Assembly (NCBI RefSeq): GCF_001467895.1
Contig: NZ_LNYO01000024.1
Location: 377,760 to 421,091, forward strand
Length of the DNA: 43,332 nucleotides
Source: Legionella nautarum
GTDB taxonomy: Bacteria; Pseudomonadota; Gammaproteobacteria; Legionellales; Legionellaceae
Reading direction: 5' to 3'
Shown: positions 17,433 through 26,235 of the stretch, piece by piece
How the letters are laid out: each line of letters opens with the position of its first letter
Numbering within the stretch: the first letter of the stretch is position 1
Position numbers and translations under genes: made by a program
Notes under the pieces: generated by a model
The model's input: only the letters and a program-made list of their open reading frames with translations
Database searches by the model: none
What the model was told of the DNA's origin: nothing

Positions 17433-20400
17433 ATGATTTCGATATCAGGATATGCCTTACAAGAGAAGATGCGGCATAACCATAATATTGATACTTATTA
17501 TGGCATGCGTCTTAAGGATAAACGGAAAGTTCTATTAAAAACACCTAATAGTCCTCATATGAGCTCTGAAAATTTAGCCATTCTCCAACATGAATACCAA
17601 TTGTTGAACATGATTGAAACGCCCACAATTATTAAAGCCTATGATTTTTTGCAAAATACACCTGCACCGGTTTTAGTTCTCGAGGATGTTGAGGGTCAAT
17701 TATTAACTTCTTATTTGCTACTTCATCGGTTAGAAATCGGTGATTTTTTTAATCTGGCCTTACAATTAGTCCATATTGTAGGTGAATTACACCAACGCAA
17801 TATTGTCCATAAGGAGATTAACCCCTCTAATATTGTTATTAACCCTGAAAAATTAATTCTTAAATTAGTTGATTTAAGTGCCTCTACTAAACTTTCTGAA
17901 GAAACCTTTGATTACCTGAAATTAAATGAGTTTGAAAATGGATTAGCTTATATTTCTCCTGAACAAACCGGGCGCATAAACCGTCCAGTTGATTATCGAA
18001 CCGATTTTTATTCTCTAGGTATAACCTTTTATGAGATGTTGACCAATCAATTGCCCTTTCAGACAGTTGATACTCTTGAATTAGTTCATTGTCACATTGC
18101 TAAAAAGCCTCCAACTGTCTTGCTAGTTAGGCCCGATGTACCAAAAATGTTGGCAGCCATTATCGATAAATTATTAGGAAAAATGCCTGAAGAGCGCTAT
18201 TCCAGTATTGTCGGCTTAAAATCTGATCTACAAGAGTGTTATAAACAGTGGCAGGATAATGGCGACATTCGTGAGTTCTGTCTTGGCTCAAATGACATCC
18301 GAGATCATTTAAGTATTTCTCGCAATCTCTACGGTCGTGAGCAACAAGTTTCCCAATTAATGACGGCTTTTAATCGTGTGAGTCGCGGCACTAAAGAGAT
18401 GGTTTTTATTGCCGGTTATTCAGGAATAGGTAAAACCTCTCTCGTTAAAGAGGTACACAAACCGATTGTCCAACATCGAGGCTATTATATTCAAGGCAAA
18501 TTTGATCAATTACAACGTAGTCTGCCTTACGGTGCTATTGTTGCTGCTTTTCAAAACCTCGTGAAACAAGTGCTCTCAGAAAGTGAAGATAGGTTGGAAA
18601 AAATTAAACAAAATCTTGTTAATTCTTTAGGCAATGTAGGTCAAGTTGTCATCGATGTTATTCCAGAAGTAGAGTTAATTATCGGCAAACAACCACCAGT
18701 TCGAACGCTTAATCCTACAGATGCGCAAATTCGTTTTAATCTAGCCTTTCAAAATTTTGTACGCGTATTTGCTCAAATAGATCACCCCTTAGTAATGTTT
18801 CTGGACGATTTACAATGGGCTGATAATTCCTCGCTTAATTTTATCGAAAATTTATTACAAGATAGAGAAACAAATTACTTACTTATTATTGGAGCATATC
18901 GAGATAATGAAATTGATGATACCCATCCTCTCCAATTAAGCATTAATGATTTAACTAAAAATGATATTGAATTTAATAACATTATATTAGAGCCACTCCA
19001 GTTAAAGGATATCCAACAGCTTTTACATGATACCTTTTCTAGTCCCTTAGAAAAAATTGAAGATTTTGCCACTTGCATTTATGATAAAACTCAGGGAAAC
19101 CCTTTCTTTATTAATGAATTCATTAAAATAATTTATCAACAAAACCTACTTTTTTTCTCCTATGAACTAGGCTCATGGGAATGGGATTTAGCGAAGATTA
19201 AATACCAAAACGCCACCGATAACGTAATAAATTTACTTACAGAAAAAATTCACTTACTGCCCAAATCAACTCAAGAAACTTTAAAGTTAGGCTCCTGTTT
19301 TGGACATGAGTTTGATTTTAAAACATTACAAAGCATTACCAGACAAACAATCAGCAAAACAGCTGAACAATTATGGCAAGCCATTAAAGCAAATTTAATC
19401 TATCCACTTGATGAAAGTTACAAAACAATTGGTTTAATCGGTTTAAAAAAAGTGGACACTGAATTTGATATGCGCTCTCTACATTACCGCTTTTCTCATG
19501 ACAGAATTCAACAAGCAACCTATGCCTTAATCGACGAGAGCGAAAGACCCTTTATTCATCTTAAAATTGGTCGATTTCTATTAGAAGAAAAGCAATTGAC
19601 CAAACAGGATGAGCATCTTTTTAAGATCATGGAACATTTTAACAAAAGTCTTCCTTTGATTGATGATAGAACTGAAAGATTGCAATTAGCTAAATACAAT
19701 TATTGGGCGGGTCAAAAAGCAAAGTTGGCCTCAGCTTATTATGCAGCGGATGAGCATCTATCAGCAGGCGTTGAATTACTAGAGCCCGCTAATTGGGAAA
19801 AAGATTATGACTTGGCTTTCCAACTTTATAAGGAGTTAGCAGTTTGTAAATATTTAATTGGAGATTTTACCCAAGCAGATTGTTATTTTTCTAAACTTTT
19901 AGAACAAGCCACAAATTCATTGGATAAACTGGAAATTTATCGCCTTAAAATTGAAATGCTATCGGCCTTATCAAAGCATGATGAGGCATTAAAAATAGGC
20001 TTAAATGCTCTGAAAAATTTTGGAATAAAATTACCTAAAAGACCGCGAAAAATTCATATCTTGGCTGCTATTGGAAAGATAAAAATTCATTTGATAAAAA
20101 CTAAAATTGAGGATATCGACCTCCCTCCGATGAAGGATTTAAAACAGATAGCGATAGTGGATTTAATAACTCAGTTACTGGGTAGCGCTTTCATTAATAA
20201 TCAAACTCTATTTGTTATTTTAACTTGTAAACATATTAGCTTAAGTTTGCGGCATGGTTACACAGAAAGCACCTCAACTTCTATTCCAGTTTATGCTTTT
20301 ATCATTATGCATTCACTGAATTTATATGAGGATGCCATTTCATTTGTAAAACTTTACAATAAGTTAAAGAAAAAATACGGCGCATCAAATTTTGAAGGGA

Positions 20401-23177
20401 GAAATCAATTTGCATTAGGTGCATTTATTGAACCTTATCAGAAAGAAATTATCGCCTGTAATAATATTGTGATAAAAGCATTTAGACTTTGCTGTGAAGT
20501 CGGCGATTTAATTTACTCTAATTACAGTAACTTACTCCTAATTTTCCATTCACTCTCATTTGGTAACTCACTGAACAATATTAGAAAAAATGTTCAATCA
20601 GCTTTGCTATTTATTGCAAGAGTGAAGATTTCTGATTTTAACAATATCATTCGATTTTGGGATTACTTGACCCAATGCCTAGAAAATCCGGGATTAGCAA
20701 ATAAGCAGCGGATATCCAGTTTTGAAGTAGAAATTATAAAGGATAAAAACAAAACTGAATTAGCTTTCTTTTATAGCAGTTTAACCCTTTTAAATTTCTT
20801 ATTGGGAAATTTTGAAGAAGCAGTAAAAGCTGGAGAGAATCATGAAATTTACTCTGATTATAACAAAGGTTTAATCTCTAATTTTGACGGTAAATTTTAT
20901 TTTACTCTCTCCTTATTCTGCCAGCTTGAAAATCATCCAAGAAATAACAAGAAAATTTATTTGAAAAAATTAAAGAAACTGAATTCATTTGTTGAAAAAA
21001 TAGCCAAATGGTGCCCTACAAACTTCAAGGCGCATTCCTTATTAATACAAGCTGAATTTTCTGGCTTGCAAAATCAAGTTAATACTCTTTCAATCTATGA
21101 GGAAGCAATAGAAGAAGCCCGTTCACGTGGTTTGACTTTAATTGCTGCAATAGCCAGCGAAAGAGCTGGCAATTTTTGCCTTAAAGATAAGATTAATAGG
21201 GTCGCAAAATTATATTTCGATATGGCCTATCGCTATTATAGTGATTGGGGTTTAAATTCCAAGGTTAAATTATTAGAAAAAACTTATCTTAAAATGACTT
21301 TTGATAAGAATCTTTTAACGGGTTATAACCCTCTAGAAAGCCCCTCCAAAGAAAAAACACCAAGTTTAGATATTTTATCCGTGTTGAAATTTACTCAAGT
21401 GATCTCAAGTGAAATTCGTCTTGATAAACTGTTGAAGAAATTTTTAGTTATTGTCATAGAAAACGCAGGTGCGCAACGAAGTATTATCTTATCGAAGGAG
21501 CATGATAAATGGATAGTTGAGGCCGAAGGAACACCTGAACAACAATGCATTTATATTAATAGTTCCTTCGCTGATAAACCGCAAATAAACTACCCGTTTT
21601 CTATCCTAAATTACGTTCAACGCACCCAAAAACCTATCATTTTAAATGACGCTATCCAATCTGAACTTACCCTACATGATCCTTACGTCCAGCAAGAAAA
21701 TCCACGCTCACTTTTAATGATGCCTTTATTTTATAAAGGTAATTTATCTCGTATCTTGTATTTGGAAAACAATAGTAATAGTTACGCCTTTACCCCCAGC
21801 CATCTAGACAGCCTAAAATTATTAGCTTCACAAGCAATGACCTCTCTTGAAAATGCAAAGCTTTACTATCAAGCCACCCATGATCCTTTAACAGGGTTAG
21901 CCAATCGAAACATGTTGTATGAAATATTTCAACAAACCATTGTACAAGTCAGTCATACCCAAACCAAAATAGCGCTCCTCTTTTTAGATATTGATTACTT
22001 TAAGGTTATCAATGATACCCTAGGCCACGATAACGGTGATCAATTGCTGGTTCATGTGGCGAAGACCCTCAATTCTTGTCTGCGTGAAGGAGATATCGCA
22101 GCTCGCTTAGGAGGGGATGAGTTTACCGTTGTATTAGCGAATATTATTTCTGTTGATCAAGTGACAGCCATTGTTGAGCGTTTATTTCAAGAGATTTCCA
22201 AACCCGTTCCAATTGATGAGCATCTCATCCAAATTACCTCAAGTATGGGAATTAGTATGTTCCCTAAAGATGGCCATGATATTGCAACCCTACTTAAACT
22301 GGCCGATACGGCACTTTATCAGGCCAAAGAAAAGGGCCGGAACCAATTTCATTATTATTCGACAGCACTTTATGAAGAATATCAACAAACTCATGGCCTA
22401 GGTAAAGAATTACAGCGCGCTTTTGATAAACAGGAATTCTTTTTAATGTATCAACCTGTAGGTGATACTTTGACAGGGCAAATCATCGGGCTTGAATCGT
22501 TATTACGTTGGAACCATCCTACAAAAGGCATTTTAGAGGCCGGGGACTTTATCTACACCTTAGAAAAAAGCTCTTTACTAATTCCCGTCAGTGAATGGAT
22601 CATTAGGCAGGTATGCCAACAAGCGAAACGTTGGTCTGACAAGAAAATCTTTTTCGGCCCTATTGCTATTAATATTTCAACGATACAATTTCTTCGCCAT
22701 TCTCTGAGCAAGATTATCGCTAAGGTTTTGGCGGAAACAGAATTAAGCGCATCAGCTATTGAGTTAGAAATTACTGAAACTATTTTCATTGAATACAATG
22801 ACAAATTATATAATGAAATTGATACCTTACGTGAAATGGGTGTGCATCTAGTCATCGATGACTTTGGCACTGGCTATTCCAGCCTATCCTATTTAAAACA
22901 CTTACCTGTCAGAAAAATAAAAATTGATAAGGCTTTTATTGACAACTGCCATAGCGATTATCTTGATCAAACAATTATTAATGCAATTACAACTATCGCC
23001 CATAAATTAAATATCAAAGTTGTCGCTGAAGGAGTTGAAAATGAACAGCAATTAAAACTCCTGCAGAATAATGGCATTGATGGTATCCAAGGGTTTTATT
23101 ATTCCCATCCTATCAGGGCAGAAGATTGTGAAATTTTTCTAAAAAATCGCTCTCAAAAGGATTTTCCAATTAAATAA
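17433..23177 (+). CDS. Pseudokinase-AAA-GAF-GGDEF-EAL signalling protein, 1914 aa
   Basis: Domains in order are as follows. A protein-kinase fold spans about 1-275. An AAA/STAND-like ATPase spans about 290-560, with GYSGIGKTS (Lys334) and VMFLDDLQWAD. A long helical repeat region spans about 600-1290. A GAF domain spans about 1330-1475. A GGDEF domain has GGDEF at 1560-1564 and an RxxD inhibitory site five residues before it. An EAL domain has GLESLLRW (Glu1688), DDFGTGYSS (1809-1810), KIDKAFI and VAEGVE. The GGDEF and EAL signatures look catalytically complete, so both synthesis and breakdown of c-di-GMP are possible. The kinase part is not normal: HRD is HKE (Asp to Glu128) and DFG is DLS (147-149), so phosphotransfer is doubtful. 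Related kinase-AAA-GAF proteins commonly end in a histidine kinase; here the output is c-di-GMP turnover. There is no membrane segment. It is not in an operon. Confidence 0.93.
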   Translation: MISISGYALQEKMRHNHNIDTYYGMRLKDKRKVLLKTPNSPHMSSENLAILQHEYQLLNMIETPTIIKAYDFLQNTPAPVLVLEDVEGQLLTSYLLLHRLEIGDFFNLALQLVHIVGELHQRNIVHKEINPSNIVINPEKLILKLVDLSASTKLSEETFDYLKLNEFENGLAYISPEQTGRINRPVDYRTDFYSLGITFYEMLTNQLPFQTVDTLELVHCHIAKKPPTVLLVRPDVPKMLAAIIDKLLGKMPEERYSSIVGLKSDLQECYKQWQDNGDIREFCLGSNDIRDHLSISRNLYGREQQVSQLMTAFNRVSRGTKEMVFIAGYSGIGKTSLVKEVHKPIVQHRGYYIQGKFDQLQRSLPYGAIVAAFQNLVKQVLSESEDRLEKIKQNLVNSLGNVGQVVIDVIPEVELIIGKQPPVRTLNPTDAQIRFNLAFQNFVRVFAQIDHPLVMFLDDLQWADNSSLNFIENLLQDRETNYLLIIGAYRDNEIDDTHPLQLSINDLTKNDIEFNNIILEPLQLKDIQQLLHDTFSSPLEKIEDFATCIYDKTQGNPFFINEFIKIIYQQNLLFFSYELGSWEWDLAKIKYQNATDNVINLLTEKIHLLPKSTQETLKLGSCFGHEFDFKTLQSITRQTISKTAEQLWQAIKANLIYPLDESYKTIGLIGLKKVDTEFDMRSLHYRFSHDRIQQATYALIDESERPFIHLKIGRFLLEEKQLTKQDEHLFKIMEHFNKSLPLIDDRTERLQLAKYNYWAGQKAKLASAYYAADEHLSAGVELLEPANWEKDYDLAFQLYKELAVCKYLIGDFTQADCYFSKLLEQATNSLDKLEIYRLKIEMLSALSKHDEALKIGLNALKNFGIKLPKRPRKIHILAAIGKIKIHLIKTKIEDIDLPPMKDLKQIAIVDLITQLLGSAFINNQTLFVILTCKHISLSLRHGYTESTSTSIPVYAFIIMHSLNLYEDAISFVKLYNKLKKKYGASNFEGRNQFALGAFIEPYQKEIIACNNIVIKAFRLCCEVGDLIYSNYSNLLLIFHSLSFGNSLNNIRKNVQSALLFIARVKISDFNNIIRFWDYLTQCLENPGLANKQRISSFEVEIIKDKNKTELAFFYSSLTLLNFLLGNFEEAVKAGENHEIYSDYNKGLISNFDGKFYFTLSLFCQLENHPRNNKKIYLKKLKKLNSFVEKIAKWCPTNFKAHSLLIQAEFSGLQNQVNTLSIYEEAIEEARSRGLTLIAAIASERAGNFCLKDKINRVAKLYFDMAYRYYSDWGLNSKVKLLEKTYLKMTFDKNLLTGYNPLESPSKEKTPSLDILSVLKFTQVISSEIRLDKLLKKFLVIVIENAGAQRSIILSKEHDKWIVEAEGTPEQQCIYINSSFADKPQINYPFSILNYVQRTQKPIILNDAIQSELTLHDPYVQQENPRSLLMMPLFYKGNLSRILYLENNSNSYAFTPSHLDSLKLLASQAMTSLENAKLYYQATHDPLTGLANRNMLYEIFQQTIVQVSHTQTKIALLFLDIDYFKVINDTLGHDNGDQLLVHVAKTLNSCLREGDIAARLGGDEFTVVLANIISVDQVTAIVERLFQEISKPVPIDEHLIQITSSMGISMFPKDGHDIATLLKLADTALYQAKEKGRNQFHYYSTALYEEYQQTHGLGKELQRAFDKQEFFLMYQPVGDTLTGQIIGLESLLRWNHPTKGILEAGDFIYTLEKSSLLIPVSEWIIRQVCQQAKRWSDKKIFFGPIAINISTIQFLRHSLSKIIAKVLAETELSASAIELEITETIFIEYNDKLYNEIDTLREMGVHLVIDDFGTGYSSLSYLKHLPVRKIKIDKAFIDNCHSDYLDQTIINAITTIAHKLNIKVVAEGVENEQQLKLLQNNGIDGIQGFYYSHPIRAEDCEIFLKNRSQKDFPIK

Positions 23178-23195
23178 GGAGGAGCTCGTCTAAAT

Positions 23196-23684
23196 CTAAA
23201 TAATTAAAACCTTAGTCCCAGGATTGGCTTTTACCCAATTAGCGACATATTCAATATAGTTATTTTTGCCAACAGCAATGCATCCTCGCGTTGAGTAAGG
23301 TAAGTTGTTTAACCAATTAAACAGACTAGCTGACTGAGCTGGCCCATGGATTCCAACATCTCTACCTGTATAACCTGCCGCTAATTGCTTTGAAGTCGGA
23401 TAAAGGATTGGAATAAAGACTTTAAATTTAGTGGACTTTCTTGGATAAGCCAAACGATACAAACCAATTGGCGTTTTATTATCACCCGCTCGTTTTTTAC
23501 CGACACCTTTGTAGCCGATAGCTACCCTAAAGCTCTTAATAACAGCCCCTTGTTTACAAATATTTAAAATTCGCTTTGTGGTGTGTACATTGATCCCGTT
23601 TACTAAAGGACAAGTTGCAGTACTAGCAAATAAAACAGTCGGGAAAAAAATAGAGATCATAAAGAAAATTGCTTTTATTTTCAT
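23196..23684 (-). CDS. L,D-transpeptidase (YkuD family), secreted, 162 aa
   Basis: This is a periplasmic enzyme that cross-links peptidoglycan stem peptides or attaches proteins to them. The signal peptide is clear (MKIKAIFFMISIFFPTVLFA). The YkuD core follows: GDNKTPIGLYRL, then DVGIHGPAQS with His113 and YSTRGCIAV with the nucleophile Cys135. The order His then S-x-R-G-C-I is the family signature. I preferred the ATG at 23684 over an upstream TTG at 23696. The gene is short because it has only the catalytic domain, with no LysM or binding module. It converges with the signalling gene 18 bases away. Confidence 0.9.
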   Translation of the reverse strand: MKIKAIFFMISIFFPTVLFASTATCPLVNGINVHTTKRILNICKQGAVIKSFRVAIGYKGVGKKRAGDNKTPIGLYRLAYPRKSTKFKVFIPILYPTSKQLAAGYTGRDVGIHGPAQSASLFNWLNNLPYSTRGCIAVGKNNYIEYVANWVKANPGTKVLII

Positions 23685-24068
23685 ACAAATAGGCAAATAT
23701 TGTCGCAGTTGGCTAATAATTATCCCACAATATTAGCTTGATTCATAGGGTTAAAAAACTAAACTTTCATCAATCGCCCAGCAAGAGAACTTAATTGAAA
23801 TTAATTTTAGGATTAAATAGTGCTCTCGATCCGCTCTTGTTGTCATCCCTGTTTTATTGTATTGGGAAAGTCAATATTTGATGATCTGGTTTTTTTGTTA
23901 CCACAAGCCAAAATTTAACCTCCTGATATACGATTATTCATGTTTATATTTTTACGTATAGTAGCTTCTTTCTGCTTAGCAAATTTTGCTTTGCTCTCTC
24001 TCTTTCATGCTCATACCTGAACTTTTGTTTGTCTAATCAGACGTATCAGCGATTCTAAGAGAGCCTAT
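23685..24068. other. Intergenic stretch with no convincing gene
   Basis: There is one curiosity on the minus strand: a consensus AGGAGG (23919-23924) lies seven bases before a TTG that opens a 22-codon frame, 23843-23911 (MACGNKKTRSSN...). It may be a chance match or the 5' end of a lost gene. GTTGTCATCCCTG near 23838-23851 resembles one arm of the palindrome at 5669-5711. Nothing else was recognised. Confidence 0.4.
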
Positions 24069-25136
24069 TTATAATTTTGCACTAAAAGGATCTGGTTCGC
24101 ATTCATTGCTATTGTTTATCAGTGATTTTTTAACGATGGGATCATTTCCAATATTCGAAACCAGGCATCTTATATTTGGAAAATCCTCTTTGATACGATT
24201 TATAATTAAATCAACCTGATGTTCTAAACACAAAACTTTAATTTGTGGGCCAGCATCCGAGGTAAAATAGCAGTCAATTTTTTCCTCACGTAGACCTCTA
24301 ATAATAGTCATTACCTGATTACTTTCCTCTGTATGATAGCTTATGCCCACTTGTTTTAAACAATGGTGCATCTCTAAACAATCTTGTTCCATGATGCTTC
24401 CTACAAGCTCAATTTCTTTATCTTGTATCGCAGCGATCAATGAGTTAATCCTTTTTTCAGCTGCGTCTACCCAACCCTGATAAGCTGGACTTTTTACTAT
24501 CATTTTTCCAGCGTTGCGAGTGCTTAACGATTTTGGTTGTTCTGAAATGACAATTACTATCATTCTTAATTCGGGCCAATGATCAGCGGGAAAAATAGTT
24601 TCTGCAAAACAATCTTTACCCTTTGCATCTTCTCCACTGTGCCAAAATACCATACCACCATAAATCGAACGGGTAGCAGAACCTGAACCCAAGCGAGCGA
24701 GTGCAGCCAACTCTTTTCTTGAGAGATTTAACTGACAAAGTTCAGCTAAGGCGATACTTAACGCAGCAAAACCGCTACCGCTACTCGCTAGTCCACTTGC
24801 CGTTGGAAAATTATTTTTTGATTTTACATTGAAATATTTTTGAATCTGATACAGTTTTCGAAATTGTTGAATAAAGGCCATTACCATTTCGATCCCTGCT
24901 TCATCCTCATAATTTTCAATTAAAATCTTATCTTTATTTTCTCCATGATTAAATGAAACCGTAGTCTTAGTAAAAAGATTCATCAATGATAAAGCAAAAC
25001 TAGATCGGGTCGGTAGTCTCAATGATTCATCCCGTACACCAAAATATTTTACTAAGGAAATAGTTGGATGAGTTATTACAGTAACCGCAGGGTTGTTACT
25101 ATGAAAAAAATAAACACCATAAGAGGAGGAAAACAT
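24069..25136 (-). CDS. mvaD: Diphosphomevalonate decarboxylase homologue (GHMP family), 355 aa
   Basis: The family performs the last step of the mevalonate pathway: ATP-dependent decarboxylation of mevalonate diphosphate to isopentenyl diphosphate. Visible signatures are VTVITHPTISLVKYFG near the N-terminus, the GHMP ATP-binding loop PTASGLASSGSG at 111-122, RSIYGGMVFW, and TSDAGPQIKVL with Asp294 at the catalytic-Asp position. Two sites depart from the usual: KYWGK is KYFGV, and the following RLPTRSS replaces the more usual LPLNxS-type stretch. The length fits the family. Other mevalonate genes are not nearby. The assignment to the family is firm; the exact substrate is less so because of these changes. 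The start has no strong ribosome binding site. Confidence 0.85.
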   Translation of the reverse strand: MFSSSYGVYFFHSNNPAVTVITHPTISLVKYFGVRDESLRLPTRSSFALSLMNLFTKTTVSFNHGENKDKILIENYEDEAGIEMVMAFIQQFRKLYQIQKYFNVKSKNNFPTASGLASSGSGFAALSIALAELCQLNLSRKELAALARLGSGSATRSIYGGMVFWHSGEDAKGKDCFAETIFPADHWPELRMIVIVISEQPKSLSTRNAGKMIVKSPAYQGWVDAAEKRINSLIAAIQDKEIELVGSIMEQDCLEMHHCLKQVGISYHTEESNQVMTIIRGLREEKIDCYFTSDAGPQIKVLCLEHQVDLIINRIKEDFPNIRCLVSNIGNDPIVKKSLINNSNECEPDPFSAKL

Positions 25137-25158
25137 AACAAATAGTTACATGCTCGTT

Positions 25159-25188
25159 ATTTAAATAAAACCAATACATTATCGTCAA
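25159..25188 (-). promoter_or_regulatory. Candidate promoter of the decarboxylase gene
   Basis: On the minus strand TTGACG (25183-25188) is followed after 18 bases by TTAAAT (25159-25164), giving a short leader before ATG 25136. The -35 is good and the -10 fair. Confidence 0.35.
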
Positions 25189-25262
25189 AAAAAATACTAG
25201 AGTAAATAGTGCGGAAAAAGGGATGGCAACACTAATGTAACATTTACTCGAAATAACTATCT

Positions 25263-25291
25263 TTTAAAAAAATAACTCGATGCTCTATAAT
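25263..25291 (+). promoter_or_regulatory. Candidate promoter of the alpha/beta hydrolase gene
   Basis: TATAAT at 25286-25291 is preceded after 17 bases by TTTAAA. Transcription would start near 25298, about 29 bases before the ATG at 25327. Confidence 0.4.
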
Positions 25292-25326
25292 GAAGAATAA
25301 TATACCCCAGAAAGAGTCGGTAGGTT

Positions 25327-26199
25327 ATGCAAAAACATCAAGTGATGGGAATAGATAGCCAGGCTTTTCATAAGATGGTTTATTATGAATGGGGCGACTC
25401 TAGCAATTCTAAAGTGTTGCTCTGTGTTCATGGTCTATTTCGTAATGCTCGGGATTTTGATGACTTAGCTCAAGCTCTATCATCTCATTATCGCGTGATT
25501 TGTCCTGATATAGTTGGACGGGGCTTAAGCGATAGATTAAGTAAGCCAGAAGACTATTCCATTACAACTTACCTCTCTGATATCACCATTTTATTAGCTC
25601 AGCTGGGTGTAACAGAAATTGACTATATAGGTACCTCTATGGGGGGGCTTATTGGTATGGTGATGGCGGCGATGAAACATTCACCTATTAAAAAATTAGT
25701 GCTCAATGACATTGGACCTTTCGTTGACACAAAAGCCTTAGAGCGAATTGTTGAGTATGGTAAAGAAGGAAGTAAGCACTCTTTTACAACACTGGAGGAG
25801 GTAGAAATCTATTTAAAAGAAACCTACTCAAGTTTTGCGCAATTAAGCCCCGAACAATGGCAACAGCTTGCGGCCTATGGAGTTTGGAAAAATCCGAATC
25901 AGCAGTATCAATTATCTTACGATCCTAAAATAATTGATAATGTCATCTTAGCGACCAAAAATAACACGCCGCAGTGGGGTTTATGGAGTAAGATTCAATG
26001 TCCAACCTTATTACTGCATGCATCATTATCCGATGTCTTATCGGATGCTACAGTAGTAAAAATGCAACAGTTGAAAACCACTTTAAAAACAGTCAGTTTC
26101 ACGGGTATTGGCCATCCTGTTTCATTGATGAAAAAAGATGAAATTGAATTAGTACAACAATGGTTGATTAAAGATACTCTAATCAACACAGTATTCTAA
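25327..26199 (+). CDS. Alpha/beta-fold hydrolase, 290 aa
   Basis: This is a soluble cytoplasmic serine hydrolase of the classic alpha/beta fold. The nucleophile elbow is GTSMGG with Ser104, the oxyanion loop is VHGLFRNARDFDDL, the strand before the lid is PDIVGRGLSDR, and the catalytic His is His263 in GIGHPVSL. The acid is probably the Asp in ASLSDVLS. The length is standard. The substrate cannot be told from sequence; esters, lactones or C-C bonds are all possible in this family. It is a single gene with its own candidate promoter and converges with the effector-like gene at 26236. Confidence 0.9.
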   Translation: MQKHQVMGIDSQAFHKMVYYEWGDSSNSKVLLCVHGLFRNARDFDDLAQALSSHYRVICPDIVGRGLSDRLSKPEDYSITTYLSDITILLAQLGVTEIDYIGTSMGGLIGMVMAAMKHSPIKKLVLNDIGPFVDTKALERIVEYGKEGSKHSFTTLEEVEIYLKETYSSFAQLSPEQWQQLAAYGVWKNPNQQYQLSYDPKIIDNVILATKNNTPQWGLWSKIQCPTLLLHASLSDVLSDATVVKMQQLKTTLKTVSFTGIGHPVSLMKKDEIELVQQWLIKDTLINTVF

Positions 26200-26235
26200 A
26201 GCGGCCTAACTATTGACTTGAAATAGCTCAATCTC

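Noticed and set aside
22553-22870. 105-codon minus-strand frame in the EAL domain
   Set aside because: Antisense shadow of conserved EAL motifs.
23843-23911. 22-codon TTG frame behind a consensus AGGAGG
   Set aside because: The Shine-Dalgarno is striking, but a 22-residue peptide with TTG start and no homologue I know is not enough for a gene call; noted in the intergenic entry.
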